Positions 44,102-51,616 of a stretch of DNA of 64,000 nucleotides are shown piece by piece. Below the pieces are notes generated by a model. It was given only the letters and a program-made list of their open reading frames with translations. It ran no database searches and had not been told where the DNA came from. Numbering within the stretch: position 1 is the stretch's first letter; every line of letters begins with the position of its first letter. The translations under genes were made by a program, and so were the position numbers. Source of the stretch: Galbitalea sp036266835 (lineage in GTDB: Bacteria; Actinomycetota; Actinomycetes; Actinomycetales; Microbacteriaceae); assembly GCA_036266835.1 (NCBI GenBank), contig DATAXD010000011.1, positions 1 to 64,000 on the forward strand. Direction: 5' to 3'.

Positions 44102-44119
44102 CTCAACCAAATGGTTGAG
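44102..44119. promoter_or_regulatory. ArsR operator 1, perfect palindrome
   Basis: CTCAACCAAATGGTTGAG, an 8-2-8 perfect palindrome upstream of the second ArsR gene. Its centre is 40 bases from operator 2, nearly four helical turns, allowing cooperative binding. Confidence 0.65.
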
Positions 44120-44141
44120 GTTTCGCGCGCGATGATCTAAG

Positions 44142-44158
44142 CTCAACCACATGGTTGA
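44142..44158. promoter_or_regulatory. ArsR operator 2 overlapping the start codon
   Basis: TCAACCA-CA-TGGTTGA, the same palindrome with a CA centre. The ATG start of the ArsR gene at 44151 lies inside it, so the repressor would block its own transcription or translation initiation region. Confidence 0.65.
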
Positions 44159-44522
44159 ACGATCGAGCGTGCTGGATGCATCGCCCGAGCTCGATGCGGT
44201 GTTCCGGTCGCTGGGCGATCCGACGCGCCGCTCGATGCTGCGGATGCTCGCGGACGGCGAACGGAGCGTGGGCGAACTGGCCCAGCCGTTTGCGATGTCG
44301 TTCGCGGGTGCATCCAAGCACGTGAAGGTATTGGAGGACGCGGGACTCGTGCGCAGAACAATTCGTGGTCGCATCCACTCGTGCAATCTCGTGCCCGCTC
44401 GACTTGCCGAAGCGGACAAGTGGTTCGACTTCTACAGCCGGTTCTGGTCCAAGCGACTGGATGACCTCGAGGATGCCCTCAGAAACGAGAGCACCGACAC
44501 TACCGAAAGGGAAACGAAATGA
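44151..44522 (+). CDS. ArsR family transcriptional regulator
   Basis: 123-residue winged-helix repressor with no metal-binding Cys motif. The HTH is FRSLGDPTRRSMLRMLADGERSVGELAQPFAMSFAGASKHVKVLEDAGLVRRTIRGR. It is paralogous to the ArsR at 16430 (shared LGDPTRR, LAQPFAMS and KHxKVLE segments). The start codon is inside a TCAACCA/TGGTTGA palindrome. Its end overlaps the SRPBCC gene by 4 bases (ATGA), repeating the ArsR-SRPBCC arrangement. Confidence 0.92.
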   Translation: MVERSSVLDASPELDAVFRSLGDPTRRSMLRMLADGERSVGELAQPFAMSFAGASKHVKVLEDAGLVRRTIRGRIHSCNLVPARLAEADKWFDFYSRFWSKRLDDLEDALRNESTDTTERETK

Positions 44523-45055
44523 CGATGACCAAGGACGCGACCATGCCGAAGGAAGGCGTGGTTCGCTTCGAGAGGATCCTGAATGCGCCCGTCGAGCGCG
44601 TCTGGGACTACGTCGTGAACGACGAGCTCCGCAAGACGTGGCTCGGCAACGGCACCGTCGACCTGGTTCTGGGGGGTCACGTTCACCTGGACTACGACCA
44701 GGCCACCCTGAGCAGTGAACCCGTTCCCGAAGGCAGCGAGTTCGATCCGCACGTCGAGGACGGAACGATCGTCGAACTCGACCCTCCACATCTGATTGCG
44801 TACACCTGGGGTGAGTGGTTCGGCCAGAACTGCGTCGTCAGTTTCGAGCTGACGCCGGAAGGGGACGGCACGAAGCTCGTCCTCGAGCACCGGAAGATTG
44901 CATCCATGCGGCTCACCTACGACGTCGCGACCGGATGGCACGGTCACCTGGACCTTCTCGAGGACCGCATCAACGGCACCGAGCGGCCATTCCGCACTCA
45001 CTTCGATTCGGTCACGGCCAAGTACGACAAGCTCTACGCGGAGCAGTCCGCCTGA
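44519..45055 (+). CDS. SRPBCC domain protein (AHSA1 type)
   Basis: 178-residue START-like protein: RFERILNAPVERVWDYVVNDELRKTWLGNG, VDLVLGGHVHLDYDQATLS, DPPHLIAYTWGEWFGQNCVVSFELTPEGDGTKLVLEHRKI and a C-terminal helix. This is the larger AHSA1-like form. It is in an operon with the ArsR gene and ends near a bidirectional hairpin. The ligand is unknown. Confidence 0.88.
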   Translation: MTMTKDATMPKEGVVRFERILNAPVERVWDYVVNDELRKTWLGNGTVDLVLGGHVHLDYDQATLSSEPVPEGSEFDPHVEDGTIVELDPPHLIAYTWGEWFGQNCVVSFELTPEGDGTKLVLEHRKIASMRLTYDVATGWHGHLDLLEDRINGTERPFRTHFDSVTAKYDKLYAEQSA

Positions 45056-45088
45056 GGCTTCCGATCGGGGTTGCTGGTGGAGGGGGAA

Positions 45089-45130
45089 AGTCGCTCGCGG
45101 AGGGTGTGCTACGACCCTCCGCGAGCGACT
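45089..45130. terminator. 17-bp hairpin between convergent genes
   Basis: Perfect stem AGTCGCTCGCGGAGGGT (45089-45105) with its complement at 45114-45130 and an 8-base loop. It lies between the convergent SRPBCC and thiolase genes. No U tract follows, so efficiency is uncertain. Confidence 0.6.
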
Positions 45131-45169
45131 GAGCGCCTCCGCGACGGGTGCTAACAGCCCCCGCGACCG

Positions 45170-46324
45170 CTACAGCCGCTCGATCAGGGTCGCGTTCGAC
45201 ATCCCGCCGCCCTCGCACATGACCTGGAGGCCAATTCGCCCATCGGTCTGCTCGAGAGTGTTGACCATTGTGCCGAGCAGACGAGTGCCACTCGAGCCGA
45301 GAGCATGTCCGAGCGCAATTGCCCCACCACGTGGGTTGACTTTGTCGGGATCGGCGTGCAGCTCCTTCTGCCAGGCCAGCACAACCGGTGCGAACGCCTC
45401 GTTGACCTCGAAGGTGTCGATGTCGTCGATGTCGAGGTTCGCGCGGGACAGGATGCGCCGGGTCGCCGGAATAACGCCGGTCAGCATCTCGATCGGATCA
45501 CTGCCAACGACCGCAAAGTTGGTGAACCGCGCTCGCGGGGTTAGCCCAAGCTCGGCCGCCTTGTGCTCGCTCATGATCAGAACGGCGGATGCACCATCCG
45601 TGAGCGGCGACGAGTTGCCGGGAGTGATGCGCCAGTCGATTTCGGGGAATCTCTTGCCGAGCTCCTCGTCGTAGAACGCCGGCTTGAGGCCCGCCAACCC
45701 TTCGACGGTCGTGGACGGACGCAGCGTCTCGTCCACCTCGAAGTCGCCGATCGGCAGGATCTCGTTCGAGAAATCGGCAGCAGCGCCGAGCCGGTGCGAG
45801 CGAGCCGCGAACTCGTCGAGCTCCTCACGCGACAGCTTCCAGCGCGACGCGATGAGCTCCGCGGAAATCCCCTGGCCGACGAGACCGTCGGGGAACCGTT
45901 CGTGAACCAGAGTTCCCCACGGATCCTGGCCGAGGGTCGCGTAGTTGATCGGGTACTTGCTCATCTGCTCGACACCGCAGGCGATCACGATGTCGTAGCT
46001 GCCGGCGATGATCCCCTGTGCAGCGAAGGTGGAGGCCTGCTGGCTCGAGCCGCACTGGCGGTCGACCGTCGTGCCCGGAACGGACACCGGAAATCCCGCG
46101 GCGAGCGCCGCGTTGCGTGCAATGTTTACCGACTGCTCGCCAACCTGGGCGAGGCAACCGGCGATCACATCATCGACGAGGGCCGGGTCGAGATCGTTGC
46201 GTGCGACGAGCTCGCGGAGAACCGTCGCGAGCAGGTCGACCGGATGAAAGTAGGAAAGCGCACCACCCGGCTTTCCGCGGCCGGAGGGAGTGCGGATGGC
46301 GTCGACGATTACTGCGGTTGGCAT
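45170..46324 (-). CDS. Acetyl-CoA C-acyltransferase (thiolase)
   Basis: 384-residue thiolase that cleaves or forms 3-ketoacyl-CoA, acting in fatty-acid or ketone metabolism in the cytosol. The acylated Cys is Cys91 (VDRQCGSSQQA). The active-site motifs NEAFAPV, GGAIALGHALGSSGTR (catalytic His) and the C-terminal CEGGGMSNA (second Cys) are all intact. The sequence favours the FadA/acetyl-CoA acetyltransferase group over the sterol carrier group. It lies downstream of hrpA on the same strand with 174 bases between, containing the loop-conserved hairpin and a palindromic repeat. Confidence 0.93.
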   Translation of the reverse strand: MPTAVIVDAIRTPSGRGKPGGALSYFHPVDLLATVLRELVARNDLDPALVDDVIAGCLAQVGEQSVNIARNAALAAGFPVSVPGTTVDRQCGSSQQASTFAAQGIIAGSYDIVIACGVEQMSKYPINYATLGQDPWGTLVHERFPDGLVGQGISAELIASRWKLSREELDEFAARSHRLGAAADFSNEILPIGDFEVDETLRPSTTVEGLAGLKPAFYDEELGKRFPEIDWRITPGNSSPLTDGASAVLIMSEHKAAELGLTPRARFTNFAVVGSDPIEMLTGVIPATRRILSRANLDIDDIDTFEVNEAFAPVVLAWQKELHADPDKVNPRGGAIALGHALGSSGTRLLGTMVNTLEQTDGRIGLQVMCEGGGMSNATLIERL

Positions 46325-46345
46325 GATTACAGGTTACGGGGCTTC

Positions 46346-46422
46346 GGGCATGTGGGCATGGTCGCGAAGTCAAGAACGGGGACCCCTACCCCGATTGACT
46401 TCACGACCATGCCCACACGCCC
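46346..46422. repeat. Conserved-loop hairpin, copy A
   Basis: 28-base arms at 46346-46373 and 46395-46422, complementary except for two positions, enclose a 21-base loop. The loop core ACGGGGACCCCTACCCCG can itself pair CGGGG with CCCCG. The two stem mismatches are A-C on the plus strand but U-G on the minus strand, so a minus-strand transcript would fold completely. Copy B at 62894-62968 has the same loop and inner stem but a different outer stem. Confidence 0.7.
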
Positions 46423-46455
46423 GTCGCAGTCACTGCGGGTGCAACCGCGAAATCG

Positions 46456-46496
46456 ATGGTCGAGTAGCGGCGCGGAGCGACGCGTATCGAGACCAT
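46456..46496. repeat. Palindromic intergenic repeat (GGTCTCGATACGC type)
   Basis: Imperfect inverted repeat running, on the minus strand, GGTCTCGATACGC ... GCTACTCGACC, with matching outer ends ATGGTC/GACCAT. It lies two bases beyond the hrpA stop codon. The same family occurs inside hrpA at 48993-49039. Such small palindromes are abundant between genes in Microbacteriaceae, from my memory of such genomes. Confidence 0.65.
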
Positions 46497-46498
46497 TC

Positions 46499-49400
46499 CT
46501 ACGAGATGAGCGCCTTGGCGATGCGCTGCGTGGAGACGGTTTCGGAGGTGCCGAGGTGCTGGGCGAACAGCGAAACGCGGAGTTCCTCGAGCATCCAGCG
46601 AACGCGCACGAGCCGCTCGGGGGTGTGCGGGGCGAGCGGGATCCGTCCACCCGCGGCGACATAGCTCGCCGTCGATGACTGCACGGTCGCCATCCAGGTG
46701 CGATCGCGGGCGAGTTCGGTGGGCAGCTTCTCGATGCGACTGGTGATACCGGCGAGGTAGCGAGGCACGTGCCGGAGCTGCGCGACACCAGTGCTCGAAA
46801 TGAAACCGGGGAACACGAGCCCGGCGAGTTGCTCGCGAGCATCCGCCAGCGCCGACACGAGGGCCATGCTCGTTGCAGCACGGATGGCACGGTCGGCATC
46901 CCGCGCCGCCTCGAGCACTCGACTGACCATCGCGACAGTCGAATACAGCGAATCCATCAGACCCGCGGAGACCTCGAGCCTCGTCGCCTCGAATTCGGCA
47001 CGGGTCCAGATCAGTCCATCGGATGCTCGTGCCCGAATCGCAGCATCCACGCACGCGACGAGGCAGTCGTCGAACAGTGCCTGCACGTTCTGGTACGGAC
47101 TCGTCGCCAGCAGGAGTTTCTCGTTCTGGCTGAGGTGCTCGCGAACATAGCTGAGCGGCGACGGCGTCGCCAGAAGCACGAGACGGCGAACGCCTAACGG
47201 CAGTTCGCGCGCCTGATCGGCCGCGGTCGACATCAGCGTGATCGAAACGGAGCTGCCGTTGTCCACCAGCGCCGGATAGGCACGGATGGTCGTGCCACCC
47301 TGTCTCGTGTCGATGACCTTCGGCAACTCATCGAAGTCCCACGCGGTAACGCCCGATCGCTCGATCGCGTGGGGAGTGGACGCGCTGACTTGTGCCACCG
47401 CTTCCCGACCGCGCGTCTTCAGCTTCTGCTGCAGCGATCCCAGATCCTTCGAGCGCGCCACCTCTGTTCCCTTGTCGCCGATGACGGCGAACGTCATCCG
47501 CAAGTGGGTTGGCAGCCGTTCGGTCTCGAAGTCAGCCGCTTCCATCGGGGTGTAGGTCAGGCGTTGGATCGCGGCCGCCAGGTATTCGGTGAGCGGGGTC
47601 TGCTCGAGCGCATCCGCGTCGGTGGTCGGGAGCTTGGCGATCAGCCGCCGCGCCCAGTCGCCGGCGGGCACAACATTGCGCCGGATCGCCTTCGGGAGAG
47701 TCTTGAGCAGAGCAGTCACGAGTTCTTCGCGCAGCCCCGGCACGAGCCAGTCGAATCCGACCGGTTTCAGCGACGCCAGAAGAGCCAGCGGCACCCGAAC
47801 GGTCACGCCGTCATCATCCGCACCGGGCTCGAATCGGTAGTTAAGCTCGAGCGTTTGGTCATCCTGGAGCCATTGCGCGGGGAACGCCTCCTCATCGATC
47901 GTCGTCTCGCCGGCGAGAGTCTCACGCGTCATCGTGAGCAGGTCGGGGCGCGCCAGGCGTTCGGTTCGCCACCAGGATTCGAACGCACGAGTGGTCGCGA
48001 CATCGGCCGGTATTCGCGCGTCGTAAAACTCGAAGATCGCCTCGTCGTCGTAGAGGATGTCGCGGCGGCGCGTTCGTTCCTCGAGACCCTCGAGTTCGGC
48101 GCGGAGCGCGCGATTGTCCCGGTCGAACGCGGTCAGCTTCTTGTCGAGGCGCTCCGAATCCCATTCGCCGTCGACGAGAGCGTGGCGGATGAAGAGTTCG
48201 CGTGCCCAGGCCGCGTCAATGCGAGCGAACTGAACGCGGCGATTGACGACAATCGGAACGCCGTACAGAGTGACCCGCTCGATGGCAACAGCGGAGCCCT
48301 GCCGCTTCTCCCAGTGCGGCTCGCCGTAAGTGCGTTTCACGAGGTCGCCGGCGATCGGTTCGGCCCAGCCCGGATCGATCGCCGCATTCATCCGCGCGAA
48401 TAGTCGTGACGTCTCGACGAGTTCGGCGCTCATCACGGCGGCAGGCTGTTTCTTGAAGAGCGCGGAACCGGGGAAGAGCGAGAAGCGAACCTGACGGGCG
48501 CCCTGATAATCGCGCTTAACCTGGTCGCGGATCCCGAGCTGGCTAAGCAGGCCGGCGAGTAGAGACTTATGGATTCCATCCGGGTTCACGGATGCCTCGC
48601 CAACGGTCAGACGTAGCTGCTTCGCGGCACGGGAAAGTTGGCGATTGAGGTCAGCCCACTCGCGGATGCGAAGGAAGTTGAGATATTCCGCCTTGCACAG
48701 CCGACGAAACTGGTTGCCGCTGAGCTCCTTTTCCTTATCCTTCAGGTAATTCCAGAGGCTGAGCAAGGTGAGAAAGTCGCTCGTCGGATCGACGAATCGG
48801 GCATGCTGCTGATCCGCCTGCGCTCGCTTGTCGAGCGGCCGCTCGCGCGGGTCCTGAAGGGTTAGGCCGGCGGTGATCGCGATGACTTCGCGAGTGACAC
48901 CGTGCTTTCCGGACTCGATGATCATGCGCGCCAGACGCGGGTCGACCGGGAGCTGGGCGAGCTGGCGACCGATTTTGGTGATGCGGGGGATTGGTCTCGA
49001 TACGCCTCGTGCTCCTTCGTCACCCGCGGCTACTCGACCCTCGGTGCGGACGGATACCTCCAGCGCGCCAAGCTCCCCGAGCAGGTCCAGACCATCCTTG
49101 ATGCCCCGAGAATCCGGTGGCTGCAGAAACGGGAAGTCCTCGATGGCGCCGAGTCCGAGTGAGATCATCTGCAGGATGACCGCCGCGAGATTCGTGCGCA
49201 GGATTTCCGGTTCGGTGAAATCCGGACGGCGAAGGAACTCTTCTTCCGAATACAGCCGGATCGCGACGCCATCGCTCGTGCGTCCGCTTCGACCGGAGCG
49301 CTGGTTTGCGGATGCCTGGCTGATCGCCTCGATCGGCAGCCTCTGGATCTTCGCCCGCGTCGAGTAGCGACTAACGCGCGCGGTCCCGGCATCGATGACG

Positions 49401-50386
49401 TACCGGATGCCGGGAACGGTCAGGCTGGTCTCGGCGACATTCGTCGCGAGCACGATGCGGCGACGGATCCCCGGACTCGACGACGGTTGGAACACCCGAT
49501 GCTGGTCGGCCGCGCTCAGCCGTCCGTAGAGGGGCAAAACCTCGGTGTCGCCGCGAATCGAGCCTGCCCGAATGCGTCCCCGGATCGCATCCTCGGCATC
49601 CCGGATTTCCGATTCACCGCTCAGAAAGACCAGCACATCGCCCGGCGCCTCCGCCGCGAGCTCATCGAGCGCGGCGGTGATGCCCTCCAGGTAGTCGCGA
49701 TCGACTCTCGCTCCGGCGCGAGAATCGACGTCGTCATCGGCGTCATCCGTTCCGTCGGGATCGGCAACCAGGGGCCGGTACCGGATCTCGACCGGGTAGG
49801 TGCGACCGCTGACCTCGACGATCGGTGCTCCGACACCCCGCGCATCCGAAAAGTGCCGTGAGAAGCTTTCGGGGTCGATCGTCGCGCTCGTGATGATGAC
49901 CTTGAGGTCCGGCCGCTGGGGAAGGAGCTGCCTGAGATACCCGAGCAGGAAGTCGATAGTAAGGCTGCGCTCGTGCGCCTCGTCGATGATGATCGTGTCG
50001 TACTTCTTTAGCAGCCGATCACGATGGATCTCATTCAGCAGGATCCCGTCGGTCATCAGCTTGATCCGGGTGCGCGGTCCAACCCGATCGGTGAATCGCA
50101 CCTGGTAGCCCACGAGGCCGCCGAGTTCGCTGCCGAGTTCCTCGGCAATGCGCTCGGCGATTGTTCGTGCGGCGATCCGTCGAGGTTGAGTGTGGCCAAT
50201 GCTCGTGCGCCCGAGTTCGAGACAAATCTTTGGCAGCTGTGTCGTTTTGCCCGACCCGGTCGCGCCAGCCACGATGACGACCTGGTTTTCCGCGATTGCG
50301 CGCGCGATGTCCTCGCGGCGCTGGCTTACCGGCAGCTCCGGAGGGTAGTGGATGATCGGGTCGATCATCGGGGTCGCGTCCGACAT
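46499..50386 (-). CDS. hrpA: ATP-dependent RNA helicase HrpA
   Basis: DEAH-box RNA helicase of 1295 residues, full HrpA length. Motifs in order: I AGATGSGKTTQLP, Ia TQPRRIAA, II DEAHERSL, III TSATID, V TNVAETSLTVPGIRYVIDAG and VI QRSGRSGR. The HrpA-specific long C-terminal part matches E. coli HrpA (LPVDPRLARMI, DPRERPLDKRAQADQQHARF, WNYLKDKEKELSGNQFRRLCKAEYLNFLRIREWADL, RRDILYDDEAIFEFYDARI). Residues 450-465 (GRVAAGDEGARGVSRP) are encoded exactly by a palindromic repeat at 48993-49039 and are absent from the E. coli protein. ATG 50386 is preferred over TTG 50395. Confidence 0.95.
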   Translation of the reverse strand: MSDATPMIDPIIHYPPELPVSQRREDIARAIAENQVVIVAGATGSGKTTQLPKICLELGRTSIGHTQPRRIAARTIAERIAEELGSELGGLVGYQVRFTDRVGPRTRIKLMTDGILLNEIHRDRLLKKYDTIIIDEAHERSLTIDFLLGYLRQLLPQRPDLKVIITSATIDPESFSRHFSDARGVGAPIVEVSGRTYPVEIRYRPLVADPDGTDDADDDVDSRAGARVDRDYLEGITAALDELAAEAPGDVLVFLSGESEIRDAEDAIRGRIRAGSIRGDTEVLPLYGRLSAADQHRVFQPSSSPGIRRRIVLATNVAETSLTVPGIRYVIDAGTARVSRYSTRAKIQRLPIEAISQASANQRSGRSGRTSDGVAIRLYSEEEFLRRPDFTEPEILRTNLAAVILQMISLGLGAIEDFPFLQPPDSRGIKDGLDLLGELGALEVSVRTEGRVAAGDEGARGVSRPIPRITKIGRQLAQLPVDPRLARMIIESGKHGVTREVIAITAGLTLQDPRERPLDKRAQADQQHARFVDPTSDFLTLLSLWNYLKDKEKELSGNQFRRLCKAEYLNFLRIREWADLNRQLSRAAKQLRLTVGEASVNPDGIHKSLLAGLLSQLGIRDQVKRDYQGARQVRFSLFPGSALFKKQPAAVMSAELVETSRLFARMNAAIDPGWAEPIAGDLVKRTYGEPHWEKRQGSAVAIERVTLYGVPIVVNRRVQFARIDAAWARELFIRHALVDGEWDSERLDKKLTAFDRDNRALRAELEGLEERTRRRDILYDDEAIFEFYDARIPADVATTRAFESWWRTERLARPDLLTMTRETLAGETTIDEEAFPAQWLQDDQTLELNYRFEPGADDDGVTVRVPLALLASLKPVGFDWLVPGLREELVTALLKTLPKAIRRNVVPAGDWARRLIAKLPTTDADALEQTPLTEYLAAAIQRLTYTPMEAADFETERLPTHLRMTFAVIGDKGTEVARSKDLGSLQQKLKTRGREAVAQVSASTPHAIERSGVTAWDFDELPKVIDTRQGGTTIRAYPALVDNGSSVSITLMSTAADQARELPLGVRRLVLLATPSPLSYVREHLSQNEKLLLATSPYQNVQALFDDCLVACVDAAIRARASDGLIWTRAEFEATRLEVSAGLMDSLYSTVAMVSRVLEAARDADRAIRAATSMALVSALADAREQLAGLVFPGFISSTGVAQLRHVPRYLAGITSRIEKLPTELARDRTWMATVQSSTASYVAAGGRIPLAPHTPERLVRVRWMLEELRVSLFAQHLGTSETVSTQRIAKALIS
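48993..49039. repeat. Palindromic repeat translated inside hrpA
   Basis: 47-base element beginning GGTCTCGATACGC and ending GCTACTCGACC on the plus strand, identical at both ends (13 and 11 bases) to the intergenic copy at 46456-46496. It is read in frame on the minus strand as 16 residues plus two bases of HrpA, between the ELGALE segment and ITKIGRQLAQLPVDPRL. Confidence 0.7.
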
Positions 50387-50534
50387 AGCCTTCAATCGTA
50401 TTGCGAGGTGTAGCGGCGTATTGCGAGCTGTCGCGGGCAGCGGTCATTCCTTCCCAGCCCGAGCAGCGAAGCCGGCGTGCACGTGGAGACACAACGGGGA
50501 GCGCCGGGACGAGCCGCGGGTGCAGCATTGTCAG

Positions 50535-51533
50535 ATGCGCTTCGTACCCCTCTTACTCGTCCTCGGCGCGTCGCTTGCGCTCGCCGGATGCGCGGTCACG
50601 CCGAGCACGCCCGGCGAGTTCTCGCTGGTGCAGTATCCGGCGGCGGGGTTTCACGGTCTCTATGCGCAGACCGCCGCCGCACGCACGTCGATCGACATGG
50701 AGATGTACGAACTGGACGACCCGCTGGAAATCGCTGCGTTGATCGCTGCCGAGCATCGGGGCGTGTCTGTTCGGGTGCTGCTGGATTCGGCTTTCGAGGT
50801 TCGAGCGAGCAACGAGCCCGCGTTCGCGGCGCTGAAGGCGGGAGGCGTCGCGGTGAAGTTTGCGACCTCGTCCACGATCTTCCACATCAAGACGACGACG
50901 TTCGACGACGAGACCTCCGACATCTCGACCGCGAACCTCACGCCGCAGTACTACTCGACGACGAGGGATGCGACGATCGTCGACAGCTACCCGGTGCAGG
51001 TCAAGGCGATCGTCGGCACCTTCGACAACGACTGGAACGGCGAGGATCCCGCCAGCGACGAAGCGAACGCTCCAGGTCTCGTCTGGTCACCCGATGCGGA
51101 ATCGACCATGGTGCACGAGATCAACTCGGCGCAGTCGAGCGTCGACTTCACCAGCGAAGAGCTCTCCGATCCGTACGTCTATGACGCTCTGGCCACAGTC
51201 GCGCAGCGAGGCGTGCGCTGCCGGGTCGTCATGATGGATGATCCCGAGTGGGCAAAGGCTTTTGGGGCAGTCACCGGGGCGGGCTGTGTCGTTCACGTGC
51301 TTCCGGACACCAAGACCGGGCTGTACATGCACGAGAAACTGATCGTCGTCGACGCGGGAACGTCCAACGCCACGGCGATGATCGGCTCTCAGAATGCGTC
51401 GTACTCGAGCCTGAGCTTCGATCGCGAGCTGTCGATCATTCTCACCGGCTCACAAGCTCCATCGGTCGTGGACTCGCTGACCAGGACGTTCGAGTCGGAC
51501 TTCGATGTAGCCACTCGCTGGCCAGCGGGCTAG
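50535..51533 (+). CDS. Phospholipase D-like lipoprotein
   Basis: 332-residue exported protein with lipobox ALAGC (Cys near residue 19). Two HKD motifs of the PLD superfamily are present: HIKTTTFDDET in the first half and HEKLIVVDAGTSNATAMIGSQNAS in the second, each H-x-K-x4-D. The N-terminal FHGLYAQTAAARTSIDMEMYELDDPLEIAALIAAEHRGVSVRVLLDSAF is the standard first domain. Members cleave phosphodiesters such as phospholipids or nucleic acids; the substrate here is unknown. ATG 50535 gives the signal peptide; the longer upstream frame has no family similarity. Divergent from hrpA. Confidence 0.88.
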   Translation: MRFVPLLLVLGASLALAGCAVTPSTPGEFSLVQYPAAGFHGLYAQTAAARTSIDMEMYELDDPLEIAALIAAEHRGVSVRVLLDSAFEVRASNEPAFAALKAGGVAVKFATSSTIFHIKTTTFDDETSDISTANLTPQYYSTTRDATIVDSYPVQVKAIVGTFDNDWNGEDPASDEANAPGLVWSPDAESTMVHEINSAQSSVDFTSEELSDPYVYDALATVAQRGVRCRVVMMDDPEWAKAFGAVTGAGCVVHVLPDTKTGLYMHEKLIVVDAGTSNATAMIGSQNASYSSLSFDRELSIILTGSQAPSVVDSLTRTFESDFDVATRWPAG

Positions 51534-51616
51534 CGGGCCGACGAACCACGGGGCCAACAAGCTAGCCGACGGAAGCGCTCAGGGCTCAGGCCTGTCCCCG
51601 ACATAGGCTTCAGCGT

